DNA from: Didymella arachidicola
Taxonomy: Eukaryota > Ascomycota > Dothideomycetes > Pleosporales > Didymellaceae
Reading direction: 5' to 3'
NCBI GenBank assembly: GCA_016630955.3
Contig: CM049993.1
Span: 1,426,001-1,490,000 of the forward strand
DNA length: 64,000 nucleotides
The notes under the pieces are model-generated. The model searched no databases and had not been told where the DNA came from. It worked only from the letters and a program-made list of their open reading frames with translations. This document shows, piece by piece, positions 54,108 to 64,000 of the stretch (within the stretch, counting starts at the first letter, position 1; each line of letters opens with the position of its first letter). The translations under genes were made by a program, and so were the position numbers.

Positions 54108-57100
54108 ATGGAGTCCTCGAAGGCGAGGCCAGAGCTGAGAGAGCGTGGCAGCTCTGCTGCATCGAAAACAACCACAGCACATGAGAGCATATATGAGAAG
54201 CCAGAGGAGTCCGAACACGCATCTTCTGGTGCTGCCAGCCCTGATCTATCTCCGCAGAGTGATGCTGTCACAATCAATTTCAAGCCAGAGGCTGATCTGG
54301 ACAAGCTACCTGGGGTCGGTCAGCCCCGCGCAGAGACCGGGTCGGTCAAATTCGGGGGCGAAGAAGAGGATCCTACCATGAGCATGGAGTTCAAGAGACC
54401 TGCAAGCCCTGCAACCGTCCACAAAGTCAAAGATGTTTCTTATCACAAAGTTGGAGAGAATGGTATTTGCAGGATGCACAAGTTCTCGCTTTACGAAACA
54501 AGCACACGTTTCTACCTGGTCGGAGCCGACATTATGGAAGAACAATACCGCGTGCTCAAGATTGATCGAACATCGCCACCAGGCCTTCTGAATATCTTCG
54601 AAGACGATATAGTGTATACCAAAAACGAGATGTTTAGGTTACTTGGGACGATACAGGATGGCAACAAAAGCACAGGAGGCATGAAGCTCAAGTGCAGCAC
54701 CTGGGGTCTGCTGGGTTTCATACGGTTCACCGAAGCGTACTACATGCTCTTGATTTCCAAGCGAGCACAAGTGGCTATGTTGGGTGGACATTACATATAC
54801 CAGGTCGACGGTACTGAGATGATCCCGCTCACTACAGGCTCTACAGCACGATTTCAGAAGGACCGCAACCCGGAAGAAGCTAGATTTCTTGCAAGCCTCG
54901 CCAACTTGGATTTGACTCGCTCGTTCTACTTCAGCTATTCCTACAACATCACAAGGAGTCTTCAGCAGAACATTATACACGAACGCACAGCGTTAAACAA
55001 CGGTATAGTGAATCCTGAGCGGGATTATCAGGATATGTTTGTTTGGAACCATTACCTTCTGGATCCCGCTCGCCTTGCGCTGAAGAACGTCTACGACTGG
55101 TGTCATCCAGTGATACACGGTTACGTGGATCAGTCGTCTCTCGACGTGTTTGGGCGCAGAATCTATATCACCATCATTGCCCGGCGATCGAGACATTTTG
55201 CTGGAGCCAGATTTTTGAAGCGAGGTACAAACGATTTGGGATATGTCGCCAATGACGTGGAATCTGAACAGATCGTGTCCGAAGCCCTTACTACTTCTTT
55301 CCACGCACCCGGACCGCGGCTCTACACCAATCCTACGTACACTTCATACGTACAGCACCGTGGCAGTATACCGCTCTTCTGGACTCAAGACAACACAGGT
55401 GTAACGCCGAAGCCAGACATCGACCTGAGCCTTGTGGATCCTTTCTACAGCGCTGCAGCCCTTCATTTCGATGATTTATTCGAAAGGTATGGCGCTCCTG
55501 TCATTGCTTTGAACCTGATCAAAGCACGGGAGCGAACGCCTAGAGAATCGAAGCTACTTTACGAGTACAAGTACTGCATCGACTATCTCAACCAGTCATT
55601 GCCCAAGGACAAGAAGATACGGTACGAGGCATTCGACATGTCGCGTGCTGCAAAGACGCGAGGCCAGGACGTTATTGGCACACTCGAAGGTCTCGCTGAG
55701 AAAGTGCTTCAAGAGACTGGATTCTTCCAGAATGGAGATGATAGCAGCGGCACATCGCAAGTCCAGAATGGTGTTGCCAGAACAAACTGTATCGATTGTC
55801 TCGACCGCACAAATGCAGCTCAATTTGTAATTGGCAAGAGAGCCCTCGGTCGGCAGCTGCACGCGCTTGGCGTCATTGCCGGCAACACCGTTGAGTATGA
55901 TTCGGACTGCGTAGAGATGTTCACTCACATGTTCCACGGCCACGGAGATACCATTGCAATACAGTACGGTGGATCTCATCTTGTCAATACAATGGCCACT
56001 TATCGCAAGATCAACCAGTGGCAAAGTAGCTCTCGCGACATGGTAGAGAGCTTCAAGCGATACTATCATAATTCCTTTCTCGACTCACAACGCCAGGAAG
56101 CATACAATCTCTTCCTCGGCAATTATACCTTCCACCAAGGTCAACCAATGCTATGGGACCTGACTACGGACTACTACCTTCATCACGCGGATCCACGCGC
56201 ATACTTGCAGAGACAGAGACGAGACTACAATAACTGGTTCACTCCATCCAACCTGGAACCGCGAAAATTGCCACCCTCAACGAATCTGACAACGATGCAA
56301 AGTCAGAAGTTGCAGGCTAATATTGGGTTCCGAGATGACTACTTCTTGGAGTACTACCGGCCGTTGGCTTTGTCATCTTTCCTCAAAATCTTTGCCTTCC
56401 GCCTGGCATCGCCTAACAGGGTTGCACGTGATAGCAGAGACGGTCTTATGCCAGCACGGGTTGAAAACATGTCACCTTTCGTACCTCGCAAGAAACAGCA
56501 TGAACAGGCCGCTCATCGTAATCTTGTCAAGAAGGGCCCCCGAAAGGGAGTCACAATTTTGGACCCAGTAAGCGAAACAGACTCACGACAAAACAGCATT
56601 ATAGCTAGAAGACGTCACAATCCACAGCTCAGCGTACCCGATACAGGCTCTGCCACGCACTCGATACTTCGTGATCCACACTTCGAGACAGACATGCCAT
56701 CGTCAGCGCCTGCAGCAATTAGCTCGTTTCCGTCGTTGGCGAATTCAATGTCAACATCGACTGGCTTAGCTTCTACCGTGCGGCCCGGTTTCAAGCCTGC
56801 TGACAAGACACTCATTAATCAGTGGACACTCGAGCAATTTTACGACAACAGCATGAATCCCACTGTATCCGGAGGCGAAGCAGACGAGTATGAGAGATAC
56901 GTCGAGCACCCACTCAATTTGCCACTGGTTGTCAGCAGCGAGACTCCAAGCGCAGATGACCCTGCTGCCATGGAGTACTACGAATACCTGAGCATGACGG
57001 ATGCGGGACTGCAAGCACCCACAGACATTGACGAGTCCAGTATCGCCCCGTCCAGCTTTGTCCGACTCGACACAGATGGCATGTCCGTTCGCTCCTTTCA

Positions 57101-57443
57101 ATCTTACTCGCGTCCTATGACCTCAGCTTCCATCAACACACCCTTCTCGCATGCCCCAACGTACTCATGGCCGCAAAGCCTCAACCCACACCCGCACATC
57201 TACCCGTCTTTCGCGGATGAGACACCATTCCCATACGCTGCGTCCGGCAAGTTTCAGACTGCAGAAGAAGACATTGAGGATTTTGTGGAGTATCTGAATG
57301 TCAAGGAGAACCCGTTGGACGTGGAAGAGGAAGATGGTACCAAGAAGAGGTACAAAGCATATCGACAGTGGTTGAAGGGAAAGAGCTTCTTCAAACAGAG
57401 CAAGGTCGATCCGGAGTGGCAGAATCAGTTGCCTGTTAGATAG
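54108..57443 (+). CDS. FIG4: Phosphoinositide phosphatase FIG4 (SAC domain)
   Basis: A single exon of 1111 aa. Fig4 is the PI(3,5)P2 5-phosphatase that works with Vac14 and the kinase Fab1 on vacuolar membranes. The first 110 residues are disordered and acidic. The SAC domain starts at HKFSLYETSTRFYLVG and includes TWGLLGFIRFTEAYYML, FVWNHYLLDP and the catalytic ARTNCIDCLDRTNAAQF (CX5R, Cys561 to Arg567). The region after it (YGGSHLVNTMATYRKINQW, SFKRYYHNSF) is typical of Fig4 rather than Sac1. The C-terminal 300 residues are low-complexity except for FVEYLNVKENPLD and a basic end. The ATG at 54108 is the first with a plausible N-terminus. It has no membrane segment, in line with the Fig4 group. 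Confidence 0.95.
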   Translation: MESSKARPELRERGSSAASKTTTAHESIYEKPEESEHASSGAASPDLSPQSDAVTINFKPEADLDKLPGVGQPRAETGSVKFGGEEEDPTMSMEFKRPASPATVHKVKDVSYHKVGENGICRMHKFSLYETSTRFYLVGADIMEEQYRVLKIDRTSPPGLLNIFEDDIVYTKNEMFRLLGTIQDGNKSTGGMKLKCSTWGLLGFIRFTEAYYMLLISKRAQVAMLGGHYIYQVDGTEMIPLTTGSTARFQKDRNPEEARFLASLANLDLTRSFYFSYSYNITRSLQQNIIHERTALNNGIVNPERDYQDMFVWNHYLLDPARLALKNVYDWCHPVIHGYVDQSSLDVFGRRIYITIIARRSRHFAGARFLKRGTNDLGYVANDVESEQIVSEALTTSFHAPGPRLYTNPTYTSYVQHRGSIPLFWTQDNTGVTPKPDIDLSLVDPFYSAAALHFDDLFERYGAPVIALNLIKARERTPRESKLLYEYKYCIDYLNQSLPKDKKIRYEAFDMSRAAKTRGQDVIGTLEGLAEKVLQETGFFQNGDDSSGTSQVQNGVARTNCIDCLDRTNAAQFVIGKRALGRQLHALGVIAGNTVEYDSDCVEMFTHMFHGHGDTIAIQYGGSHLVNTMATYRKINQWQSSSRDMVESFKRYYHNSFLDSQRQEAYNLFLGNYTFHQGQPMLWDLTTDYYLHHADPRAYLQRQRRDYNNWFTPSNLEPRKLPPSTNLTTMQSQKLQANIGFRDDYFLEYYRPLALSSFLKIFAFRLASPNRVARDSRDGLMPARVENMSPFVPRKKQHEQAAHRNLVKKGPRKGVTILDPVSETDSRQNSIIARRRHNPQLSVPDTGSATHSILRDPHFETDMPSSAPAAISSFPSLANSMSTSTGLASTVRPGFKPADKTLINQWTLEQFYDNSMNPTVSGGEADEYERYVEHPLNLPLVVSSETPSADDPAAMEYYEYLSMTDAGLQAPTDIDESSIAPSSFVRLDTDGMSVRSFQSYSRPMTSASINTPFSHAPTYSWPQSLNPHPHIYPSFADETPFPYAASGKFQTAEEDIEDFVEYLNVKENPLDVEEEDGTKKRYKAYRQWLKGKSFFKQSKVDPEWQNQLPVR

Positions 57444-58078
57444 TGGGCGATGATCTGCAGTTCTGATGATGATCGTGCAATCAATCGAGTTTAGATAGCA
57501 TTACAATAGGAGTTGGTAGTTTATACGATTGAAGATATCCCCAAACCATGCATGAGACAATGTTTAACTCAGTACAACATCGTTTTGGGAATGCAAGGAG
57601 CATGTCTGCGAGCAAGCAAGGAGGAACGCGGGCAACACTTTGACAGTATGCAGGAAGCGTACTCGTCCAACGTGCACACGGAGCGGCGCGGAGTGGCTGA
57701 GCAAAGTCATCCTCCTCACCGCTACCTGTGTACAACAAGTGTGGTGACTAGACTCGATAGCTGGACCAAGCTACGTCCATTACTGAAGTCTGCGAATGTG
57801 ATGAGGCTGTAGCAAGGCTAACCTGTTGCAGATTGGTTACGTCCTCAACGACCGTCGTGTGGTCCTTGGGGAAAACATGCATGTCATCCAAAATAGAGCC
57901 ATGTTGCGGATGGTCTCATCTGGTATGAATGCTGTCATGTATGTCGGACTACACATTCGCGCTCATTCACTGCGTTCATATGAAGAGTTAAGAAATTTAG
58001 TTTAGCAGCACTTCATGGACGCTGAATTTGTCTTCTTGAATTTGATCAGATCTCTGTATCCATGCATGACTCGTAGAC
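57444..58078. other. Convergent intergenic region
   Basis: 635 bp of 3' flanks between FIG4 (+) and the cyanamide hydratase gene (-). No supported gene. Confidence 0.45.
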
Positions 58079-59668
58079 TTATTCGTCGTAAGGTTCCATC
58101 AGCTTGTTGCCAGCAATGCTCTCCACAAAGCCTTCCTGCGCGGTGGTGCGACACCAAGGTTTAACGTTCATTTCCTCGGTCATACAAGCAGCAAAGCAAG
58201 ACGACCAGCCCTTACGCGGATACTTGGCGACTACTTTCTCGATTGTCTCCGTGGCGATAAGATGCGGGTTCGCGCCTGCGTTGTCTACAGCGAGGGGTTA
58301 GCACATGATCCAAAGAATGATTGTGTCCGGTATCTACTATGACCCGCTTCAATTTCTATGATGTGTGAGTCATGGGCTTAGTACTATCTGATGTTGGGTG
58401 ATTGGGGTGAGGTTGATGCCAAGGCATACTCAAGGCGTCCTGCAGCAATTCACCGGTTCCTGGCCCCCAAGCGTATGCACGAGTGGACGCGGGGCGGGTA
58501 TGTAGATCGTGAGTGCAATGCACGAGAGCGCTACGATTGGACAAGACCATAATTTGCCATGTGGTAGATCTGCGACAGTTTCTTGCGCACTTGGGCTCGT
58601 GGTGTTGTGCATGCACAGCCTTGCGCAAAGTATGGCTGGATGAAGCAACTGCCGGAGAGTGACAACTGTTCTGTCACATGCAAGGGATCGACATCTTATG
58701 TGTCGGAAGGTGGCGAAGACGCTTGAAGATTCGGATTTCGTTGATGGGGTCCCAAGGTCGTTGAGATGCAGTGGTTGTCGTGCAGTGTTCGAGGCGGTAG
58801 GCTGTGCAAGCGGCGGTGGCGCGTATAAACCTGCCGCTTTTGGACATCTGCGCGGCTATTAATGCCCCAGCCACGGAAGACCACTGGCAACAGCAGTGCT
58901 GTTCGAGACACCGATGTGAGGACAGAAGCCACTCGCATCCCAGTGAACGGCAATCTATCCTGGATGTCCTGGAGGCCCTCGTCCGTTTTGAAGCAGTCCA
59001 ATCGTTGAGAAATTGCACACCAATCCAGAAACCCGGAAGAAGAATGCTGATGCTCAAAAACAAATCTCACTCACCGAATGAAGTAGTCAGCTGAATCAGG
59101 AGCCCTAGACTCGTGATCATGCCAACTTCGCCCAGCTCAGCATGACGGATGATTGCTTCACATACCGCATCAGCTTGATCGCTGGGCGCCCCATGTTCGC
59201 TCAGAAAAGTTCGGGCTTTTATGGCACCCCAGTACTCGAATGAGAGATGGGTGCCATTCATATGCTCAGGTGTTGTGCCGATGTCATGAAAGAGACATGT
59301 GAGAAAGTAAGTCTCGAGCATAGGTGCGAGATGTGGGAAATATGTTTGGACGATTGCGTTACCTGCGCACTGTCAGTATTCTTTCATACATCCTCCTGGC
59401 CTTCTACATTGAGGAGCATGATAACTCAAATGTCTCACTGACCATAGTTCCAAACACGCATGCTGTGATTGAATGTTCGCACGGGTAACACAGTCTTTGC
59501 ATACTCGAGGACCTTTCGAGCCACCTCGTTGTTTGGCGTTTTCACGCTGTCAAGGTCCAGCTGAGCGTGCTCCTTCTTGTCAATCTTTTCGACTGCCTTT
59601 GAGTGGCTCCGTGGGACAGCAGCCCAGCCATGATTGGCTAGCTCAAATTTGGCGTTACCGCTTGACAT
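58079..59668 (-). CDS. HD-domain cyanamide hydratase
   Basis: Exons 59668-59443, 59362-59075 and 58284-58079 give 239 aa, the usual family length. Cyanamide hydratase (yeast DDI2/DDI3, Myrothecium Cah) turns cyanamide into urea. HD-domain metal ligands are visible in TFNHSMRVWNYG, CLFHDIGTT and IIRHAELGE. The family landmarks FEYWGAIKA, HGAPSDQADAVCEAI, SF-DNAGANPHLIATETIE, YPRKGWSSCFA and VKPWCRTT all follow in order. Intron 1 is 80 nt. Intron 2 (58285-59074) is 790 nt, far longer than any other in the window. It has a GTGAGT donor, a GCTAACC branch site and a CTGTAG acceptor. Both exon edges join in phase at the conserved SFDNAG, so the model is secure despite the length. Confidence 0.92.
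58285..59074 (-). other. Unusually long intron in the hydratase gene
   Basis: 790 nt between exons 2 and 3, flanked by good splice signals. Neither strand encodes a recognisable protein. I see no terminal inverted repeats or LTR-like ends, so what made it long is unknown. Confidence 0.8.
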
Positions 59669-62200
59669 CGTATCGGGGACCTTAGATTGAAATATCTTGG
59701 TGGATAGTCGAAGAGGTCTCTTTGTCGTAGATGCACAAAAGTCGTAAGAGCTTTATAGATTCCATGAATGTTGCCATTTCATCATCATGATAGTGGTTAT
59801 GGTGGGTATTAGTTCCCATCGTGGCCGGAGGGCGCGGCAGGTACAAGTGTCAGCATGTGTACTTCCATTTGTAGACACAGGGCGCAAATGTTAATTCTAC
59901 CGCCACCATGTCAAAAAGAGTGAATGTCCATGCCGAACTCTTGGTTTTAGGGATTGTGGTTTTTCTGGTGAGCTCTGCGCAAATGCGGCGATGCGGTAAC
60001 GTTTGCTGTTGACATGTCATGATCGTAACCTCATTGGGAGGGTAAAATGAGCGCAGCAATCACACCGTCCCAACTTCGGATCTCCACATTTACGGAGACC
60101 CTGCATACTTGATGCTGGAATATCATTGACAGCAAATTCAAACGGAAACTTTGTCTTCCATAAACAGAATTTCACGCGGACGAATTTTCGGTCTCCACGC
60201 TGCCAATGCTATGACAGGATCGAGTCCGCCTTGCTCTAGCATGATCCAAGCGATTGGATGATGCAGCTGTGGGCGTGACAGTAGCCTACCGTGGTGGGCG
60301 AGCTGTTTGCGGGTGCATGCAGTCAACGCAGAGCTGAAATCAAGTCGGTGTCTAAGGGGGCTACTGCATTTGCGCGTTCGGAAGCGCCAAGGTCGGGAGG
60401 ATCAGCTGGATCCCTCAGAAGGCCTTGTGTGTAGCAAGCATCAATTGTCATGTCAAAACCCCTAATTTGAGGCTTGGGGGTCTTCATACATCCGTCATTC
60501 TTGCGTTAAAACTTGCTAAGGCGACAACTTTTAGGGCCCAGCGATTATAGTCGTATGCTTGGTGTTTACCCTGTCCTCTGTTACCATGCAGAAAGAGGTA
60601 AGTGCGCAGCAAGGTTGCGTGGATTTTAGTCGTTCACGTCCAGGGCAATCAACAAGCTTCAGTCCCTCAGCGTCTCTGACGCGAGCAAGCACAGGGACGT
60701 CCGCCGAGACGGGGAGGATGCTCAATCGAAGCAGCGCGGAGCGGGTCATTTCAATAACACTTGGCAGCCGTCAGTGAATGACGTCTGTCTTGGCCTTGCA
60801 CGTTCTGGACGTGACTTGATCGATCGCCAGACAACTTGCTCGGCTGAGGAACACGAACGGTGGGACTGTGATGAGAACAACCGCCAGCGGCAGCAACAGT
60901 TGTTGGTGGGGTTGCTGCATTGCTGGGGGGCTATGCTGGCGCCAAACGATGGTCAACACAGATTCTGCCTGTATCTGCAATTGGTGATTGGTGACCCGTA
61001 GGTTGATGCGATGCCTACGACGATCCATGGTTATTGTCGGGTTGGCAGTGAGACAGGCAAAGTGAAGAACAATACAGGAGACTGGCTGCTGGCGAGATAT
61101 CTCGTGTGATATGACGCCCGGACACGGAGCCTTGCTTGGCCTCATCTAATCCACAGCCCTGAAGCGCGCGATTTCTGCATTCGATACGCATGGGCCTGGT
61201 CTTGCCTCCCTGTGTGCGACGGCGGTTGCCATGGTGTTGCGCAGAAGGCATGCGCGATTGCTTCCCTCGTTGCACGTAGTCAGCTCATCAGTAGAACGAA
61301 GATGTCGAAGCAGCATGATCAGAAGCTTAGCGGGCCTCAGCGACGGCTTGACCTTTTGTTTCAAGGCTCATCCTCAACAGTCAAGCCGGCGGCGGAGGGA
61401 GTCTAAGGCAGAATTGGGCAAGTCTCTCGAGGCTTGCTGGGGCGCGTCGGCAGCCACGCCAAAGCCGGACTAAGGCGCTTGGCGAGAGGGCAGTGCAAAG
61501 ATGCCCAGCATCCTTAGACAACAATTGATCACCATGGGGTGTGTTGGCGCATTCTCCCTGGATCTTTTCCGTTTCGACTGTTGCAGAAGCCTGCTCTTCA
61601 CAAGTTGTTTACAAGTTCCTTGAGAGCTTGCAAGCTCTCACTTTCGCCACGAGCACTCTTTATACCCTTCGCTGCACCTATGGAAGCATAGTCTCGTACA
61701 ACGGGGCGAAGCAAGCACTGCCTCAATCGAACCCAATCCCACCCATACCTGAACACCGGGCTGCTCAGCTACCTTGGAGAGCATTTTGCCTCCATCCAAG
61801 TAATCTAGGTACGCCAGTCGCGCTCTCCGGTGGCGTCCTCCATAGTCACATCGCTTTCAAAGAGCATGCTGTCTGTGGCGCAGTTGCCCATAGTGGACGC
61901 GTTCCAGTGAATGAGTGTGATGCTGACGTATTTCAGCTCCGTTTGTGCCCGCGGACAGACTAGCTCTTTCCCTGAGCGAGTGTAGCAATACGCGTGCGCA
62001 ATCGATACAATCGATACGGCACAGCCTCCAACCTCTACCCTCAAAACGCCCACGCGACCCGCGTGCAACACTTTTAGCACTCACCGGTCAAGGCCCACAC
62101 CCCGACTATTGTTCTCTCGTATCCTTCGCTTGCCTAATCGCACAGCCGCCCCCGCCATCTGCCCACGACAGCCTTGAGGCTGACGTTAGGCACCACCACA
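59669..62200. other. 2.5-kb region upstream of the Ca2+-ATPase
   Basis: Contains the promoter of the hydratase gene (left) and of the Ca2+-ATPase gene (right). Short frames on both strands look random. A 9-bp tandem (ATCGATACA / ATCGATACG) lies at 62001-62018. I see no conserved gene. Confidence 0.45.
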
Positions 62201-64000
62201 ATGGCGGAACATGATACATCGGACAGCGCGCCGCGACGAGCGAGGGCTCCCACCATCACCATCGATACATCCGCTGCTGGCGGCAATAATATGGGCGACG
62301 CTGTACCCCTTGGCAGTATGGAAAACAACAACAACAACAACAACAGCTCTAATATGGACAATAACGCCTCGCCTGAGCTGCGTAGCGCAGGTTCATTCGA
62401 AAGTAATGGTAGTAGGCCAATCTCGCCGCATAATGTATCATCGCCTACACAAAAATTGAACAATGGAGGCAACCTGCTGTCAGTGCCCGGTGCGTACTCT
62501 CGAGGAAACTCAATGGATTCGACAGGCGACAACGGCGAATCCAACTCAACAGGCACTTACGTAGCGTCATCACAGGGTGAAACGCTCAAGGGAGAGATGG
62601 GGCCTACAGAAGTTCTGAACGATGAAGATGCTTTGAAGCCTGATCCCGGCACAGAAGCCGACTTCGAAGTCGAGAACAACAAGTTTGCTTTCTCACCTGG
62701 CCAGCTTGCGAAGCTTTATAACCCAAAGAGCTTGGGCGCATTTCACGCACTAGGTGGCTTAGATGGCCTGGAAAAGGGTCTTCGAACAGACCGGAAGGCC
62801 GGTCTAAGCGTCGACGAACAGCAACTTGATGGCACCATAACTTTCGAGGAAGCTACTATGCCGGCGCCTGCAAAATCATTGGCTAACGGAGCTGTTGCGA
62901 ACGGCACCTCCAAAGCCGAAGGACCAAATGCTTTTGCTGATCGGATACGCGTATTTAGCGACAATCGCCTCCCAGAGAAGAAGCCGAAAAGTATCTTTCA
63001 ACTCGCTTGGATGGCTTACAATGACAAAGTGCTGCTCTTGCTGACCGCAGCTGCGGTAATCTCCCTTGCTCTGGGCTTATACCAAACTTTTGGCGTCAGC
63101 CACGCTGATGGTGAGCCCAAAGTTGAGTGGGTTGAAGGAGTCGCTATCATCGTGGCTATCGCTATCGTCGTTGTTGTTGGTGCTGCCAACGACTGGCAGA
63201 AAGAGCGTCAGTTCGTGAAGCTAAACAAGAAGAAGGACGACCGACAGATCAAGGTCATCCGCTCGGGAAGGACCCAGCAGGTTCTCGTCTATGATATCCT
63301 CGTTGGAGATGTCGTCAATCTGGAGCCCGGAGACATGATCCCTGTCGACGGCATTCTCATCCAGGGCCACGGTATCAAATGCGATGAGTCCTCAGCGACT
63401 GGTGAATCTGATTTGTTGAAGAAGACCCCCGGAGACGAGGCTTTCCGCGCCATTGAGAAGCACGAGAATTTGAAGAAGGTCGATCCCTTCATCCTTTCTG
63501 GCGCCAAGGTGTCAGAGGGAGTTGGTCAATTCCTAGTCACAGCAACCGGCGTCAACTCCAGCTATGGAAAGACGTTGATGTCCCTACGCGAGGATGCCGA
63601 AGTCACTCCCTTGCAGTCGAAGCTTAACGTGCTTGCAACATACATCGCCAAGCTTGGAAGTGCTGCCGCACTTCTTCTCTTCGTCGTTCTTTTTATCGAA
63701 TTTCTCGTCCACCTGAGAGGCAGCTCTGATACAGCTTCCCAAAAGGGTCAGAACTTCCTCGATATTCTCATTGTCGCCATCACTGTCATCGTTGTTGCGG
63801 TCCCTGAGGGACTTCCGCTGGCTGTCACGCTCGCATTGGCTTTTGCCACAACGCGCATGTTGAAGGACAACAACTTGGTGCGATTGCTGCGATCTTGCGA
63901 AACTATGGGAAATGCGACGACGATCTGCTCCGACAAGACTGGTACTCTCACCCAAAACAAGATGACTGTTGTTGCTGGATCTCTCGGAACCGCCCTGCGA
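62201..64000 (+). CDS. PMC1: PMC1-type Ca2+-transporting P-type ATPase, N-terminal 600 aa
   Basis: The frame is open from the ATG at 62201 to the window edge, exactly 600 codons, and is cut there. P2B Ca2+-ATPases of the Pmc1 group pump Ca2+ into the fungal vacuole in exchange for protons. The first 165 residues are a disordered Asn/Ser-rich extension with seven Asn in a row. After FSPGQLAKLYNPKSLGAFHALGG-type sequence come two membrane helices (VLLLLTAAAVISLALGLY, VAIIVAIAIVVVVGAANDW). Next are the actuator motif CDESSATGESD, a third helix, PEGLPLAVTLALAF of M4, and the phosphorylation site CSDKTGTLTQNKMT with Asp578. No intron interrupts the visible part. The remaining half (nucleotide-binding domain and M5-M10) is beyond the window. 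Confidence 0.95.
   Translation, partial: MAEHDTSDSAPRRARAPTITIDTSAAGGNNMGDAVPLGSMENNNNNNNSSNMDNNASPELRSAGSFESNGSRPISPHNVSSPTQKLNNGGNLLSVPGAYSRGNSMDSTGDNGESNSTGTYVASSQGETLKGEMGPTEVLNDEDALKPDPGTEADFEVENNKFAFSPGQLAKLYNPKSLGAFHALGGLDGLEKGLRTDRKAGLSVDEQQLDGTITFEEATMPAPAKSLANGAVANGTSKAEGPNAFADRIRVFSDNRLPEKKPKSIFQLAWMAYNDKVLLLLTAAAVISLALGLYQTFGVSHADGEPKVEWVEGVAIIVAIAIVVVVGAANDWQKERQFVKLNKKKDDRQIKVIRSGRTQQVLVYDILVGDVVNLEPGDMIPVDGILIQGHGIKCDESSATGESDLLKKTPGDEAFRAIEKHENLKKVDPFILSGAKVSEGVGQFLVTATGVNSSYGKTLMSLREDAEVTPLQSKLNVLATYIAKLGSAAALLLFVVLFIEFLVHLRGSSDTASQKGQNFLDILIVAITVIVVAVPEGLPLAVTLALAFATTRMLKDNNLVRLLRSCETMGNATTICSDKTGTLTQNKMTVVAGSLGTALR
62327..62347 (+). repeat. AAC microsatellite coding for Asn run
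   Basis: Seven AAC triplets in a row inside the Ca2+-ATPase N-terminal extension encode seven Asn. The uniform codon indicates a slippage-prone repeat, so length variation between strains is likely. Confidence 0.85.

Noticed and set aside
62176..62183. GAGGCTGA resembling a calcineurin/Crz1 response element before the Ca2+ pump
   Set aside because: It is only 18 bp from the ATG, probably inside the leader, and an 8-bp match is expected by chance.
62134..62556. Minus-strand 140-codon frame with Leu runs
   Set aside because: It is the antisense of the AAC repeat and coding sequence of the Ca2+-ATPase.
1..64000. CRISPR arrays, operons, phage or plasmid functions
   Set aside because: Gene content and introns are eukaryotic; no regularly spaced repeats were seen.

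Overview
The window is nuclear DNA of a filamentous ascomycete (Pezizomycotina; Dothideomycetes is my guess, not proven). The signs are: single-copy eukaryotic housekeeping genes on both strands, introns mostly 43-80 nt with GTANGT-type donors and CTRAC-type branch points, fungus-specific gene families (PAG1/TAO3, GLFG-type NUP49, ECM4-type xi-class GST, cyanamide hydratase), and fungal Ty1/copia and Fot1/pogo-type transposons. There are no operons, CRISPR arrays or rRNA genes, and I found no convincing tRNA gene. Many coding sequences below are spliced models built by hand from splice signals and family conservation; exon coordinates are given in each entry.

Layout. 1-2517: the 3' part of a copia retrotransposon with polypurine tract and 3' LTR, followed by a decayed C2H2 zinc-finger fragment. 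3471-6649: a GILT-family thiol reductase (-) divergent from a hexokinase-family sugar kinase (+). 6959-7963: an orphan basic/acidic protein. 8241-12927: RPN1 (-) and RIO2 (+) share a 362-bp divergent promoter. 13622-15479: a two-RRM RBMS/MSSP-like protein (-), then 3.6 kb without a confident gene. 19127-21270: NADPH-cytochrome P450 reductase (-). 23010-30815: the very large RAM-network scaffold PAG1/TAO3 (+). 31042-33225: scavenger decapping enzyme DcpS (-) divergent from POLD4 (+). 34877-36984: Pps1-type dual-specificity phosphatase (+).

38447-40586 is a nearly complete Fot1/pogo-type DNA transposon with 41-bp terminal inverted repeats and TA target duplications, its transposase broken by one stop and one frameshift. 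40886-41693 holds pieces of an unresolved multi-exon gene (-). 41779-42689: U2 snRNP A' (LEA1). 43067-46041: FIP1 (-) and NUP49 (+) as a divergent pair. 46473-47705: ECM4-type glutathionyl-hydroquinone reductase. 47808-48464: an unassigned zinc-finger protein. 48862-57443: VPS15 (-) and FIG4 (+), a divergent pair that acts in the same phosphoinositide pathway. 58079-59668: an HD-domain cyanamide hydratase with a 790-nt intron. From 62201 to the window edge: the first 600 residues of a PMC1-type Ca2+-ATPase.

Functionally this is mostly core euchromatic sequence: RNA processing and decay (RIO2, LEA1, FIP1, DcpS, RBMS-like), proteasome (RPN1), nuclear pore (NUP49), endolysosomal lipid and calcium homeostasis (VPS15, FIG4, PMC1) and morphogenesis (PAG1). 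Transposons sit at the left edge and in one gene-poor gap. I did not find a clearly new multi-gene system. The best candidates for novelty are the orphan at 6959, the unresolved gene at 40886-41693, the 790-nt intron, and several splice-site ambiguities that would produce alternative proteins.
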